Positions 22,010 to 33,870 of a DNA stretch of 64,000 bases are shown here, piece after piece (within the stretch, counting starts at the first letter, position 1; each line of letters opens with the position of its first letter). Location of the stretch: the NCBI RefSeq assembly GCF_042477335.2, contig NC_091256.1:23092501-23156500 (forward strand). The letters are read 5' to 3'. The notes beneath the pieces were generated by a model that was not told the DNA's origin, searched no databases, and saw only the letters and a program-made list of their open reading frames with translations. Position numbers and translations under genes: made by a program. The DNA is from Ovis canadensis (taxonomy: Eukaryota; Chordata; Mammalia; Artiodactyla; Bovidae).

Positions 22010-23985
22010 GTTCAGTTCAATTCATTTGCTCAGTTGTGCCCAACTCTTTGCCATCCCATGGACTGCAGCACACCAGGCCTCCCTGTCCATCACCAACTCC
22101 CAGAGTTTACTCAGACTCATGTCCATTGAGTCTGTGATGCCATCCAACCATCTCATCCTCTGTTGCCCCCTTCTCCTCCTGCCCTCAATCTTTCCCAGCA
22201 TCAGGGTCTTTTCAGATGAGTCAGCTCTTTGCATTGGGTGGCCGAAGTATTGGAGTTTCAGCTTCAACATCAGTCCTTCCAATCAAGACCCAGGACTGAT
22301 TTCCTTTAGAATGGACTGGTTGGATCTCCTGGCAATCCAAAGGACTCTCAAGAGTCTTCTTCAACACCACAATTCAAAAGCATCAATTCTTCAGCACTCA
22401 GCTTTCTTTATAGTCCAACTCTCACATCGATACATGACTACTGGAAAAACCATAGCCTTGACTAGACAGACTTTTGTTGGCAAAGTAATGTCTCTGCTTT
22501 TTAACATGCTATCTAGGTTGGTCATAACTTTTCTTCCAAGGAGTGAGCGTTTTTTAATTTCATGGCTGCAGTCACCATCTGCAGTGATTTTGGACCCCCC
22601 CAAAAATAAAGTCAGCCACTGTTTCCACTGTTTCCCCATCTTTTTGCCATGAAGTGTTGCGACCAGATGCCATGATCTTAGTTTTCAGAGTGTTGAGCTA
22701 TAAGCCAAGTTTTTCACTCTCCTCTTTCACTTTCATCAAGAGGTTCTTTAGTTCCTCTTCACTTTCTGCCATAAGGGTGGTGTCATCTGCATATCTGAGG
22801 TTATTGATATTTCTCCTGGCAATCTTGATTCCAGCTTGTGCTTCATCCAGCCCAGTATTTCTAATGATGTACGCTGCTGGCACCCCACTCCAGTACTCTT
22901 GCCTGGAAAACCCTATGGACAGAGGAGCCTGGTAGGCTGCAGTCCATGGTGTGTCGCTAAGAGTCAGACATGACTGAGCAACTTCACTTTCGCTTTTCAT
23001 TTTCATGCATTAGAGAAGGAAGTGGCAACCCACTCCAGTGTTCTTGCCTGGAGAATCCTGGGGATGGGGGAGCCTGGTGGGCTGCCGTCTATGGGGTCGC
23101 ACAGAGTCGGACATGACTGAAGCGATTTAGCAGCAGCAGCAGCATGTAAGTTAAATAAGCAGGGTGACAATATATAGCCTCGAAGAACTCCTTTCCCTAT
23201 TTGGAACCAGTCTGTTGTTCCATGTCCAGTTCTAACTCTTGCTTCCTGACCTGCATATAGGTTTCTCAAGAGGCAGGTTAGGTGGTCTGGTATTCCCATC
23301 TCTTTCAGAATTTTCCACAGTTTATTGTGATCCACACAGTCAAAGGCTTTGGTATAGTCAATAAAGCAGAAATAGATGTTTTTCTGTATCTCTCTTGCTT
23401 TTTGCATGATCCAGCGGATGTTGGCAATTTGATCTGTGGTTCCTCTGCCTTTTCTAAAACCAGCTTGAACATCTGGAAGTTCATGGTTCACATATTGCTA
23501 AAGCCTAGCTTGGAGAATTTTGAGCGTTACTTTACTAGCATGTGAGATGAGTGCAATTGTGCGGTAGTTTGAGCATTCTTTGGCATTGCCTTTCTTTGGG
23601 ATTGGAATGGAAACTGACCTTTTCCAGTTCTGTGGCCACTGCTGAGTTTTCCAAATTTGCTGGTATAGTGAATGGAGTACTTTCACAGCATCATCTTTCA
23701 GGATTTGAAAGAGCTCCACTGGAATTCTGTCACCTCCACTAGCTTTGTTTGTAGTGATGCTTCCTAAGGCCCACTTGACTTCACATTCCAGGATGTCTGG
23801 CTCTAGGTGAGTGATCACACCATTGTGATTATCTTGGTTATGAAGATCTTTTTTGTACAGTTCTTCTGTGTATTCTTGCCACCTCTTCTTAATATCGTCT
23901 GCTTCTGTTAGGTCCATACCATTTGTGTTCTTTATTGTGCCCTTCTTTGCATGAAATGTTCCCTTGGTATCTCTAATTTTCTTGA
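22010..23985 (-). mobile_element. BovB (RTE) LINE, 2-kb 5'-truncated copy split by a SINE
   Basis: Minus-strand frames cover, in order, the linker before the RT (DDIKKRWQEYTEELYKKDL at 23.9 kb), RT motifs (FCFIDYTKAFDCVDHNKLWK, LLRNLYAGQEARVRTGHG), the catalytic YADD near 22,780, the C-terminal region (DGDCSHEIKKRSLLGRKVMT) and the 3' end. A Bov-A2 SINE at about 22872-23143 lies just upstream of YADD. Stops and frame changes show it is dead. Confidence 0.94.
22872..23143 (+). mobile_element. Bov-A2 SINE inside BovB
   Basis: Two related Bov-A modules, each with CACTCCAGT.TTCTTGCCTGG and ATGACTGA, joined by GCATTAGAGAAGGAAGTGG, and ending in (AGC)5. BovB sequence continues on both sides, so this SINE inserted later. 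Confidence 0.92.
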
Positions 23986-24202
23986 TGTTATTTTCTTACT
24001 TGGTCATGTAACAACACTAAAATAGAGGCACAATTTCTGTACTGATTCTTAGAAATAGAGTATAGTAGAGTTGTTCTGTATTATTAAAATTCAGAACCCA
24101 ACCATTTACATTACATCTATATCTTCCCCTGAAAATAGTAGGCATTGGCTTGCCCGTGATTCTGAGTCACTGCTTCTGTGTAGATTTTGCAGTGCCTTGG
24201 CT
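23986..24202. other. Intergenic, unique
   Basis: Short AT-rich stretch between BovB and a SINE, with nothing recognised. Confidence 0.5.
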
Positions 24203-24417
24203 GGGGTCTCCCTGGTGGCTCAGATGGTAAAGGATCTGCATGTAGTGCAGGAGACTTGGGTTCAGTCCCTGGACTGGGAAGATTCCCTGGAGAAGGGAAT
24301 GGCAACCCACTCTAGTATTCTTACTGGAGAATTCCACGGACAGAGGAGCCTTGCGGACTACAATCCATGGGGTCGCAAAGAGTTGGACACAACTGAGCAA
24401 TTCTCACTTTCACGTTT
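24203..24417 (+). mobile_element. Bov-tA SINE
   Basis: Full length: GGGGTCTCCCTGGTGGCTCA, GGTTCAGTCCCTGGACTGGG, GGCAACCCACTCTAGTATTC and GGTCGCAAAGAGTTGGACAC. Confidence 0.93.
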
Positions 24418-25015
24418 TGTTTTTTTAGAGTGGAAAATAATGGCAGTTTGTTGTCATTTCGTAAACTTTCTCTGGAAACATTTTTAGTTTTAAAATAAAT
24501 GAGGTCAAGAACAGTTGGCTAACCCATTTTCCTATCAGAACTTTACAGACTTGAGGAAGCAATGCTCTATGTCTCCCTCAGTGTTGTAAGGTGATCTGAA
24601 CGGTCTCAAAATTATCAAAGTAGAAACACATGTTAAAATGATAAAGAAAGAAAGAAGTACGTTGTAGTCACACGTCATACATCTCTATGTCTCAAAGAGG
24701 AGGATGACTCTCCTGCGTGGCGTTAGATGTCACTAAAAAGCATAGGCCATGGTTAAAAATAGTTGCTGTGGTCAGACATGTGAGACCACAAAGCAGAAGA
24801 AGTCTCATCTTGAGCCACATGTATTTTTTAGAAACATCCAAGTGCCCATTTATTTACTCCAACAAGCTTGGCCATTCACTGGTAACCAAGGCAGAAAGAA
24901 ATCACCTGATATTAATGTAAAATTCCAGCTATTTCAAGTTGAATGACTATAACCTCAAAATGTTTAATTTTTAGGTGGTTATGTTTATTCTTAAAGCAGT
25001 AATTAAATTATGTAT
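24418..25015. other. Intergenic, unique
   Basis: Nothing recognised. Confidence 0.5.
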
Positions 25016-25019
25016 TCAA

Positions 25020-25172
25020 CATTGTGCGGCATTTACATACATTATCTCGTTTTTCATAATGTTGTCTTGTAGAATAAAGAGTATTATATTATCACTATCT
25101 TACAACTGAGCGAATAAAGTCAGAGAAGTTAAGTGACTTGTTTTAGGTAGATAGCTATATACTGGCACAATC
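25020..25172 (+). repeat. MIR SINE
   Basis: Pattern ATTGTGCGGCATTTACATAC, ATTATCTCGTTTTTCATAAT, TATCACTATCTTACAACTGA and GAAGTTAAGTGACTTG in MIR order. Confidence 0.65.
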
Positions 25173-25760
25173 TAAGCTCTAATTATAAATACTGTAGTCT
25201 TGAAATAAATTTAGAAACCATAAAAAAAGTACTGTCCAGTCCATTGGTTTGCATACAGTGTACATACTATTGGAATGAAAGTTATCTCAAGAATCTGTTA
25301 GCAACAGGTGATTTAGTATTTTATTGAATCCTAGAATTATAAAACAAGATAGAGCCTGGAAATCTAGCTGGTCATGTCATTTTATTTTGTGTTGTTGAAA
25401 TATTTCCTTCCTGTTAATCCATTGAAACCAAATTTTAGCTGTTCATGTTTGTTAAAAAATACCAAATAAATATAGTGTGTAGCAAGTTTGGTCACATGAT
25501 GCTGAATATTTTTTTAAAATGTACAAGAAAGTCAGAACACCCGTATACTGAAACAACTATTTAAATCTCTCAAGAGAGAATGTAACCTAAATCAGTTCAT
25601 CTAAAATCCATTTACATTATATGGCTTTCATTTTACTCTTCCCAGTTTGTCTTTAGTCTACTTGACATACATTCTTTAGATAAACACCCACAACAGAACT
25701 GAATTTATGCTGGCATATAATTGAGAGGTTCACTTCACGGCAAAGAGAGCTTCACTTGTC
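25173..25760. other. Intergenic, AT-rich unique
   Basis: Nothing recognised. Confidence 0.5.
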
Positions 25761-25763
25761 ATG

Positions 25764-26422
25764 CTTCACTTCATGGCAAGTAGATGGGGAAACAATGGAA
25801 ACAGTGACAAACTTAATTTTCTTGGACTCCAAAATGACTGCAGATGGTGACAGCAACCATGAAATTAAAAGATGCTTGCTCCTTGGAAGAAAAGCTGTGA
25901 CCAACTTAGACAGCATATTAAATAGCATTGCTTTACTGACAAAGGTCATTGCTTTACCGACAAAGGTCCGTATAGACAAAGCTTTGGTAGTCATGCATGG
26001 ATGTGAGAGTTGGACCGTAAAGAAGGCTGAGTGTTGAAGAATTGATGCTTCTGAACTGTGGCATTGGAGAAGACTGTTGAGAGTACCTTGGACTGCAAGG
26101 AGGTCAAACCAATCAATCCTAAAGGAAGTCAGTCCTGAATATTCATTGGAAAGACTGATGCTGAAGCTGAAACTCCAATACTTTGGTCATCTGATGCAAA
26201 GAATGACTCATTGGAAAAGACCCTGATGTTGGGAAAGATTGAAGGCAGGAGGAGAAGGGGATGACAGAGGATGAGATGGTTGGATGGCATCGCTGATTCA
26301 ATGGACATGAATTTTTTGAGCAAGCTCTGGAAGTTGGTGATGGACAGGGAAGCCTGGTGTGCTGCAGTTCATGGGGTTGCAAAGAGTTGGACATGACTGA
26401 GCATCTGAACTGAACTGAACTA
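25764..26422 (+). mobile_element. BovB 3' part
   Basis: Begins at CACTTCATGGCAAGTAGATG and runs to the TGAACTGAACTGAACTA terminus. Translation shows the C-terminal region ([28 protein letters not shown]). A short duplication at about 25,937-25,965 repeats ACAAAGGTC with TTGCTTTAC. Confidence 0.92.
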
Positions 26423-26930
26423 TAATTGAGAGCTAAAATCTTCCATAGCTTTGCCATCATGTAAGGTCATGACCTATCTATTTATCTTTCTGTCTTCCTA
26501 AATATCTTCCTTATATATTTAGGTTACATTTATAGTCCAATACTTTGTAATTTATTTTATGAAAACTCCACACGACTTTCATATTTTGAATTATTGTGAA
26601 TATTGAAATGAAATTATGCTGAAATCAAATATTTGTTATGTAATTGCAATGTTATTAGCAACAATTGTGTTATATCCTTGGGAGGATAAAGATAGTACAG
26701 ATCGCAACTACTATAAAGTTCAGAATGATGTACTAGTGAAAATTTAGAATGTTCTTGTTGAAGTAGGGCTTGAAGTCATAATTGAAGGATAGATTTAGCT
26801 TTGCAGGATGGAAGTATACCATCCTAAAGCTGGGGGACAATAAAAAAAGTGGGACTCAGAGACAGAGAGTAGAATGGTGGTACAGGAGCTGAGGGGTTGG
26901 GAAACGCAGAGGTATTGATCAAAAGCTTCA
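26423..26930. other. Intergenic, AT-rich unique
   Basis: Nothing recognised. Confidence 0.5.
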
Positions 26931-26934
26931 AAGT

Positions 26935-27228
26935 TTCAGTTATGTAGAATAAATAAGGTCTGGAGAGCTCATGTACCACCTGGTGCCTATATATAATCAT
27001 ATTCTGTTATGTACTTGAAATTTGCTAAGAGAGTAGCTCACAATGGTGCTCACCAAGAAAAGCAAAAATGTAACTATGGAAGTGATGGATATGTTAATTA
27101 GTTTGATTGTGGTGATTATTTCATGATGTATATGTTTATGAAAATATCATATTATGCACCTTAAGTAATGCAACTTCTGTTTTTCATTTATACCTCAATA
27201 AAAGCTGGGAAAAAAACAAAACAAAGAA
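26935..27228 (+). mobile_element. L1 LINE 3' UTR with A-rich tail
   Basis: L1 3' UTR order: TTGAAATTTGCTAAGAGAGT, GAAGTGATGGATATGTTAAT, TAGTTTGATTGTGGTGATTA and TACCTCAATAAAAGCTGGGA, then an A-rich tail. Only the 3' end is present. Confidence 0.8.
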
Positions 27229-29415
27229 AAATGTGTGGGCCCATAATTACTGTGTGAACTCTGTAAGGAGGAGATTGAGTTTGTCTGTTTACAGCATGGG
27301 CCAGACTGAAGTTCAGGAATTAGAATCAGTGGACTCAAGTCTAAGCCAGCTCTAGAACATGAAATCAAGGTCATCTCAGAAGTGGTTGGTGTGTGACACC
27401 AGGATGTTTGACTGTTGGGAGAAAGCATACTGGGCAACTACTCAAGCATCCAAAAGAAGCACAAGAAGGGAGAGGCTAGCTATCAACAGAGGGTGACGCA
27501 GCAGCCAACCCACAGAAGCCCAGGAAGGTCGGAAGTCAGAGGAGATCTCTGTGGAGTTAGTATTAGCACCTGGTGCCTGGGGCTCAACAAGAGATAACTA
27601 AGTCAGGGTGAGGTGCTAGTGGTCAGAAGAAAAGATGAGAAGTGCTCTTGACAGAGTGGATGTAAGCAGCAAGACCAGGCCAACGTACCACAATGAAATC
27701 TACAAGTCCCCTTGTTGTAAGCGTGGGTTTCTTAGAGCCTAGAGGCAGGGTTGAACCTGTGAGTAGGAATCCTTTGAAGGAATCCTTCAAAGATGAGAGA
27801 GATATGGGGGTTGGGGCCAACCATACCATTTTTCTTGATTGGATTTGAGGATGTGAGCTCTAGTGTGGGAGATAAAGCTGGATGTGAACACCTTGGAAAC
27901 TGGGGGAAGAGTTAGGGTGTGATGAGGTTGGTCTTCAATAGGTTCTTCATGGGAGCAGACACAAGGTAGTTCTCTGTGTGAACTGCTGTGGTCATAGCCT
28001 GGAAGTGACGGGAAAAGGGAGATTGAGCAGGATGGGTATGAAGTCACAGGACAGGTTGACTTTAAGTTGTCAGGCAGTTTCAAAGAAGTCATGAGGATAG
28101 AAGTTTCAATGCAGTGGGTTGAAAGTGAACAGGAAGTGAGTCAAAGCAGAATGCCTGGGAGAAAGGAAAAATAAGAAAGTTGTTGGAGAGGAACTCACAG
28201 TATCATTTTTGTTTTTTCAAAGAGGAAGGATACTTACTCATTTCTATTTCTGTGTGGATACTTGAGAAAAAATGCTTTTCTGCTTTTAGGACCAAGAAGA
28301 ATGGTACTTCTGAGCAATTCTAGTTGTGTGTGTGTGTGTTTTAAATGTTAGATATACTGTTGATTGTGAAATTGATCAAGTTTTCCCATTTTGCCTTGAC
28401 TAAAAGAATTCAAGTTAACTCTGATCCAACCATAGGAAATTTACAGATCTTCATGGCATGGACTTAAAACCTAATTCCTGATTCCATTTTATGGCCTTGG
28501 TCTTAATTTTCTACCATTTGCTCCTATTTTAATATCATCTCTCCCTCCTTCCCTTCCTTTCTACCTCTCTTCTCTCCTTTCTTACACTCTCTCTTTTAAA
28601 CTTATATATCATTTATATTACTTTCTAGAATGAGATGAGGATATAGATAAATTAATCATATTTCTAATACCTATCAATATATTGCCTGGCACAGGGTAAG
28701 AATTTCATCAGTGTTTTTTACGTAAAGTGAATAAATTGAGCCTGACCTATGAATAAAAAGAAAAATCTTACTGACACTTCAGAGCATGACATGCAGGGGT
28801 TGAGTAACAGATTGTATAGAGGGAATGAGGAGAGGAAATAGCGAAAAATAAGCATCAGTTCTAATGTGAAGCTTTGATGGGGAAACCTGGAACACAAGTG
28901 GGTATTAAAAAGTAATGTAGCTTTGTAGGAAAGTATTAGCATGGATTTGAGAACACCTGCTTGGCTATTATGTATAAACAGTTTCAATTTTTTTGGCAAT
29001 CAGGTAGTTTCAACTTTTTGGCGCTTATATTCCTCATCTATGAGTTTATGTAGGAGGGGGGAGGATCATACTGAGTGGAAGGATGGAGTCTTTGAGGGAG
29101 GAAGATAGTGATGCTTCTTGCCCAGTTGGCATTACCAGGGAGCCTTATACACAGGACTGTGCTCAAACCCATGCTGGGCATAATTAGGGACTGATTTCTC
29201 TCAAGTTAGAGACAAATTTTAAAAAAATGTCTCTATTGTCAGCATGATCACTTCCTTCAATTCTAGTCCTTTTCAGGTACACATGACACTAACACTTTTG
29301 ACAGTGAGGAGAGGACGGGGGCATCTCAAGAGGGAAACGAGAGAATAAGAGTAAACAGTGCTCTTAGTAACATGGAATAGGAACAGGAAAAAGTTAGCAG
29401 ACGTACACTTAAAGC
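27229..29415. other. Intergenic, unique
   Basis: No gene is supported. It contains a short TG run at 28326-28340 and a CT-rich stretch at 28545-28600. Short frames on both strands look like chance. Confidence 0.55.
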
Positions 29416-29418
29416 TTA

Positions 29419-29679
29419 TGCTGCTGCTGCTGCTAAGTCACTTCAGTCGTGGCTGACTCTGTGCGACCCCATAGATGGCAGCCCATCAGGCTCTCCCATC
29501 CCTGGGATTCTCCAGGCAAGAACACTGGAGTGGGTTGCCATTTCCTTCTGCAATGCATGAAAGTGAAAAGTGAAAGGGAAGTTGCTCAGTCATGTCCGAC
29601 TCTTAGCGACCCCATGGACTGCAGCCTACCAGGCTCCTCCATCCATGGGATTTTCCAGGCAAGAGTACTGGAGTGGGAT
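29419..29679 (-). mobile_element. Bov-A2 SINE
   Basis: Starts with (TGC)5, the reverse of the Bov-A2 tail, then TAAGTCACTTCAGTCGTGGC and TGTGCGACCCCATAGATGGC. A second related module, with AGTGAAAAGTGAAAGGGAAG between, ends at AAGAGTACTGGAGTGGG. Confidence 0.94.
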
Positions 29680-31080
29680 TATATTTAGATTCAAATAATA
29701 GGATGTATTTCTTTCAATTTTTTTTACATGACAATGAACAGAAACAATGTAACATAATCCAAAAATGTTATGTAATTAAATAAGGAGAGGATAAACGCTG
29801 ACAGAGGTGAAGAGGGCTCAAAGGAGAGAACAGTTTCCTTGTGTTCTGCTGGAATTCCCTGCTCTGGGTCTTTGTAACTAGACCCACCGAGACAGATGTT
29901 GGGTACCATGACTCCAATGGAACATGTTATAGGACCTGTCAGGACGAGTTGCCACAGGACATGGAATTGTTAATTCTGGAGAAGAGGAGCTCTGTTAAGT
30001 ATCTTGCATGTGAAAAGTAACTTGATTTATTCTGCAAATGTCTAGGGAATATACCACAATCATTAAACATGAAATCATGAAAGATTTCTTGGGCATCTAT
30101 TGTTAGATGCTGTGGAAAGGGAGGAATAAGACAGGCACAGCTCCTGCCTGAAAACAGTGACAGCTTGTAACACTTGAAATGCTTTGAGGTGAACGCCAGG
30201 AGGAGGTGCAGGACCCCATGTGTGCATACAGCAGTGGGACCAATTGGCAGGAGATGTAGGGAGTCAGACTTTTAAACTATCACTGCTGCTGCTGCTGCTA
30301 AGTCGCTTCAGTTGTGTCCAACACTTCTACATAAATGAAGCGAACTTCCCAGCCCCTAGTCCCCATCCTCCATGAGGAGTGCTCCTTACTGCATCAGTTC
30401 TAGGAGCTGCCAGGTGGCTTTGTGTGCAAAGTCTCACAGGGAGGGTTTTTCTTCAGGTGCAGCGTTGGGGGAAGGAAACTCCTAACCATAGTAACATTTT
30501 CAGCTGCAAATTTGTATCTCTGTTGAAGTCACTTGAGACTCTTTAACACGAAACAAGTAACCAACTGCCAATCTTGGTTACTTCCTTTTCTTCCGTGACT
30601 AAGTGGTCTTACTTATAAAAAAGTGTTGAGTGGGTGGAAGTAAAATACTGTTTGAGAAGGAAAGAGGGTGGTTAATAACCTTCAAAAACCTATCACCATC
30701 TTTGAGTTTTAAATAAACTCAGGAGAAAAACATGCCTCATCTAGCATCTTTTTTTTTTTTTCCAGAAGTTTCCCAAAGGTTGGTGCTTTCTCACCTCTTG
30801 AATAACCACAGTAAGAAAGAAGAGGGTCACAGTGTTTGTGGTTATGTCATTTAGTGACCAAAGTGATGCTTATCATTTTCAGGTGATGACTTGTGAGCTT
30901 TTGTCTCATGGTTGCACTGCTGCCATTTTCTTCTGCTCTGGATTTTCCCATGAGGCTTTCAGAAGATGCTCTCTGGCCGCTAGAGGCCACGGACTTAATG
31001 ATGAAAATTTCTCCTTTTTGGATTATTTTCAAATAAAGTTAGACTTTAATAATCAAATGCAGAAGGGAGTGAAACCATGC
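29680..31080. other. Intergenic, with a tiny Bov-A2 fragment at 30283-30335
   Basis: Mostly unique sequence with no gene. At 30283-30335, (CTG)5 followed by TAAGTCGCTTCAGTTGTGTC is the end of a minus-strand Bov-A2 that stops abruptly. Confidence 0.55.
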
Positions 31081-31084
31081 TGAA

Positions 31085-31250
31085 AAGAACACCTGCCTGA
31101 AATCCCTGAAAACTGAGTTCCAGTCTCCTTTTGTTTTTGGTGAGTCAGGTGGGCTTGAGCAAACCCTGTGTCTCTCTCAGCCTTGGATTCCTCAGGTGTA
31201 TAACGAGAGGGTCCAGATGATCATCCCTCAAAGTCCCTGCCAGCTGTGCC
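31085..31250 (+). repeat. MIR-like SINE remnant
   Basis: CCCTGTGTCTCTCTCAGCCT, TTGGATTCCTCAGGTGTATA and ATGATCATCCCTCAAAGTCC suggest a diverged MIR. Confidence 0.45.
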
Positions 31251-31299
31251 TATTGGAGTCTGTGAGCTGTTCACAAAACCCGGGAGGTGGTTTTTCCTG

Positions 31300-31522
31300 A
31301 TTATGTGACTCTAGCCTGGAGTCAGGCTGACCAGCTTCAGATCTGGTCTTCCCACTTGGTAGCAGTGAGAGCTTGTCCATATCACCTCACCTCGCTGAGC
31401 CATTGGCCCATCTGGGTGATGGTGAAAATAAAAGCGCATACCTTAAAGGGCTGCCTGTGAGGATTAAATGAGAAAGCTTCCACAAAGCACTTGGCGTAGT
31501 GCTGACACACCAGAATGACAGC
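31300..31522 (+). repeat. MIR SINE
   Basis: Well preserved: TTCAGATCTGGTCTTCCCAC, CCTCACCTCGCTGAGCCATT, CATACCTTAAAGGGCTGCCT, GTGAGGATTAAATGAGAAAG and AAAGCACTTGGCGTAGTGCT. Confidence 0.8.
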
Positions 31523-31677
31523 CAGATGACCCGAGATGTTTATTAATAAGCCTGAGTCATGTTAGGGGAAAGATCATTGTCTTTTTTATTTTTGCAGAAA
31601 GAGTCCAAGAGTTAGGATTTGTTTTGGGAATAGCGTTTATCCCTTTGAACAATCTTAAAGTATGGAGATAAATTATG

Positions 31678-32180
31678 AGTTGTTCAGTCACCCAGTTGTG
31701 TATGATTCTTTGTGATTTCATGGACTGCAACACACCAGGCTTCCCTGTCGTTCACTATCTCCAAGAGTTTGCTCAAACTCATGTCCATTGAGTTGGTGAT
31801 GCCATCCAACCATCTCATCCTCTGTCATCCCCTCTCCTCCTGACCTCAATCTTTCCCAGCATCAGGGTCTTTTCTAATGAGTCAGATCTTCACATCAGGT
31901 GGCCAAAGTATTGGAGCTTCAGCTTCAGCATCAGTCCTTCCAATGAATATTCAGGACTGATTTCCTTTAGGATGGACTGTTGGATCTCCTTGCAGTCCAA
32001 GGGACTCTCAAGAGTCTTTTCCAGCACCACAGTTCTTAAGCATCAGTTTTTTGGCACTCAGCCTTCTTTATGGTCCAACTCTCACATTTGTATATGACTA
32101 CTGGAAACACCATAGCTTTGGCTATATGAACCTTTGTTGTCAAAGTAATGTTTCTGCTTTTTAATATGCTGTCTAGGTTT
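31678..32180 (-). mobile_element. BovB 3' part
   Basis: From GAGTTGTTCAGTCACCCAGT, the BovB 3' end in reverse, through TCCATTGAGTTGGTGATGCC and CATCAGTCCTTCCAATGAAT to TTAATATGCTGTCTAGGTTT. Without an open frame; it is diverged. Confidence 0.9.
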
Positions 32181-32588
32181 ATTATAGCTAGAAAGCATTT
32201 GTGCCTTTGGAGGAGTTGTTTTACTTTTTAAACTTTTATAAAGTAAGACCTAGATCATCTCCCATACTCCTTCCAGATCTAATAGCCTATGATTCTCATG
32301 AGTCTGTAGATACCTATTATTTATATTTATAAATTATAGACATATATTAACTATGTATTTCTATTTCTATCCTGGAAATTTCTCTTTATAGTGTAACCAT
32401 CACATGTTGAGGATTTTCTTTTGGATAAACTAGTGTTCTAAGCATATTCCAAAATTCATCCTGAAAGACAGGAAGTTCCTGTTAGAGGTGTGCTTTGATG
32501 AGTATGAGGAAGTATTATTTAACGTAATGGTTATTTTGCTTAAGGAACTTGTCACCTCAGAGATGTGTAACTTTAAAATGTCAAATAT
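32181..32588. other. Intergenic, AT-rich unique
   Basis: Nothing recognised. Confidence 0.5.
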
Positions 32589-32589
32589 A

Positions 32590-32850
32590 TCAAATCCAGT
32601 CACCATTTATTGGCTAACTTTCCATAGACACTGAACTGCAAGCTTTACTATCAGTACTTTATCCTACACACACACACACACACACCCCCACACACACACA
32701 CCCACACTCACACAAACACTCACATGCACACATACTCCTTGTCAGTGAGGTGTTCTCATTCTTTAATTGAGAACCCTGAGGCTCAGAGATGTTGAGTGAC
32801 TTGTCAAGGTCATATAGGTGGTGACGAACTCCAGCCTTGCCCTTAATTTT
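32590..32850 (+). repeat. MIR SINE holding a (CA)n microsatellite
   Basis: MIR left part (CCATTTATTGGCTAACTTTC, with CTTTACTATCAGTACTTTAT) and right part (GAGAACCCTGAGGCTCAGAG, TTGAGTGACTTGTCAAGGTC) flank a CA-rich repeat at about 32666-32730. Confidence 0.6.
32666..32730. repeat. (CA)n microsatellite, imperfect
   Basis: CA units with CCCC and CTCACA interruptions over about 65 bp, located inside the MIR. Confidence 0.95.
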
Positions 32851-32903
32851 CCTATTGTCTCCATAAAATGGTGTAAGTGTACAATGATTAAGAAGCCAAA
32901 CTA

Positions 32904-32969
32904 TTGGGTTGGCCAAAAGATTCATTTGGTTTTTTCCATCAGATGTTACAAACCCTTTGGTCAACCTAA
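32904..32969. mobile_element. Mariner-type MITE, 66 bp, with TA flanks
   Basis: The left end TTGGGTTGGCCAAAAGATTC and the right end GGTCAACCTAA are imperfect inverted repeats. TA dinucleotides flank both ends (32902-32903 and 32970-32971), the target duplication of Tc1/mariner elements. The ends match the mariner family common in bovine DNA. There is no room for a transposase, so it was moved in trans. Confidence 0.75.
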
Positions 32970-32971
32970 TA

Positions 32972-33755
32972 AATGTTCTGGGGAAAAACCACTAATGGTC
33001 TGAGTTTGACATAAATCACGATAATCTTTTCATTTTTCTTCTGGAAAACTGAAAACCCTTGGGTAGGATCTAAGGATCTAATTCTGTAGTTTTGAGGAAG
33101 AATTTCTCTCCCAGGGAAATCTTGATTTTGCTCATAAGGCCTTTCAACTGATTGAATGAGGCCCACCCACAGTAGCAAGGATAATCTCCTTTATTTAGAG
33201 TTGACTGACCGTGAATGTTAACCATATACACAAAATGCCTTTCACAGCAGCACCTAGATTAATATTTTATTGAATAACTGGATGCTATAACCCAGGGAAG
33301 TTGGCATAGAAAGCTAATCATCACGGTCAGCTTTGTGATATGAAGAAAATTGCTAAAATGATAAAATAAGCAGTTTTCCTTCCTCCCTCCCTCCTTCCCT
33401 CTCATCTTTCCTTCTTTATGTAAAGGACTGTCTTCATGGTTTGTTCCATTAAATCTCCAGATTAGATTTTGTGGGTCTGCAATCTTCAAGAGGAACCATA
33501 GAATTCTGAAACATCAAAAGTAATGTTTTGATTTCAGCAAAAAAATTTAAAAATGTATCCTTTCAAGTAGTATTATGGCAAATACTTCTAAGAAATCTAC
33601 ACTTCATAATACATTGTTGAAAAATACACCATTTTATTAAGATTTCGTTTTCTTTTCTTCCTACCACTTCACAATCACTCACTGACTCAGAAACATCTTA
33701 TAGCAAATAAAGGCCTGGCCTCGTTACTTGAAACCAGGGAAGGAATGCCGGCAGG
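32972..33755. other. Intergenic, unique
   Basis: No gene or repeat family recognised, apart from a TTCC/CTCC-rich stretch at 33376-33405. Confidence 0.5.
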
Positions 33756-33870
33756 ACCCACTCCAGAAATCTTGCCTGGAGAAATCCATGGACAGAGGAG
33801 CCTGGCAGGCTACAGTCCATGTGGTTGCAAAGAGTCAGACACAACTGAGTGACTATCACTCACTCAGCAC
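33756..33870 (+). mobile_element. Bov-tA SINE 3' half
   Basis: Runs from ACCCACTCCAGAAATCTTGC through ACAGAGGAGCCTGGCAGGCT to TCAGACACAACTGAGTGACT; the tRNA-like head is missing. Confidence 0.88.

Noticed and set aside
22008..22652. A 214-codon plus-strand open frame
   Set aside because: It is the antisense of BovB coding sequence. Similar antisense frames occur in the other BovB copies.
23129..30305. Short CAG/CTG runs near 23,130, 29,420 and 30,285
   Set aside because: They are the normal AGC-rich tails of Bov-A2 SINEs, five units or so, not disease-type expansions.
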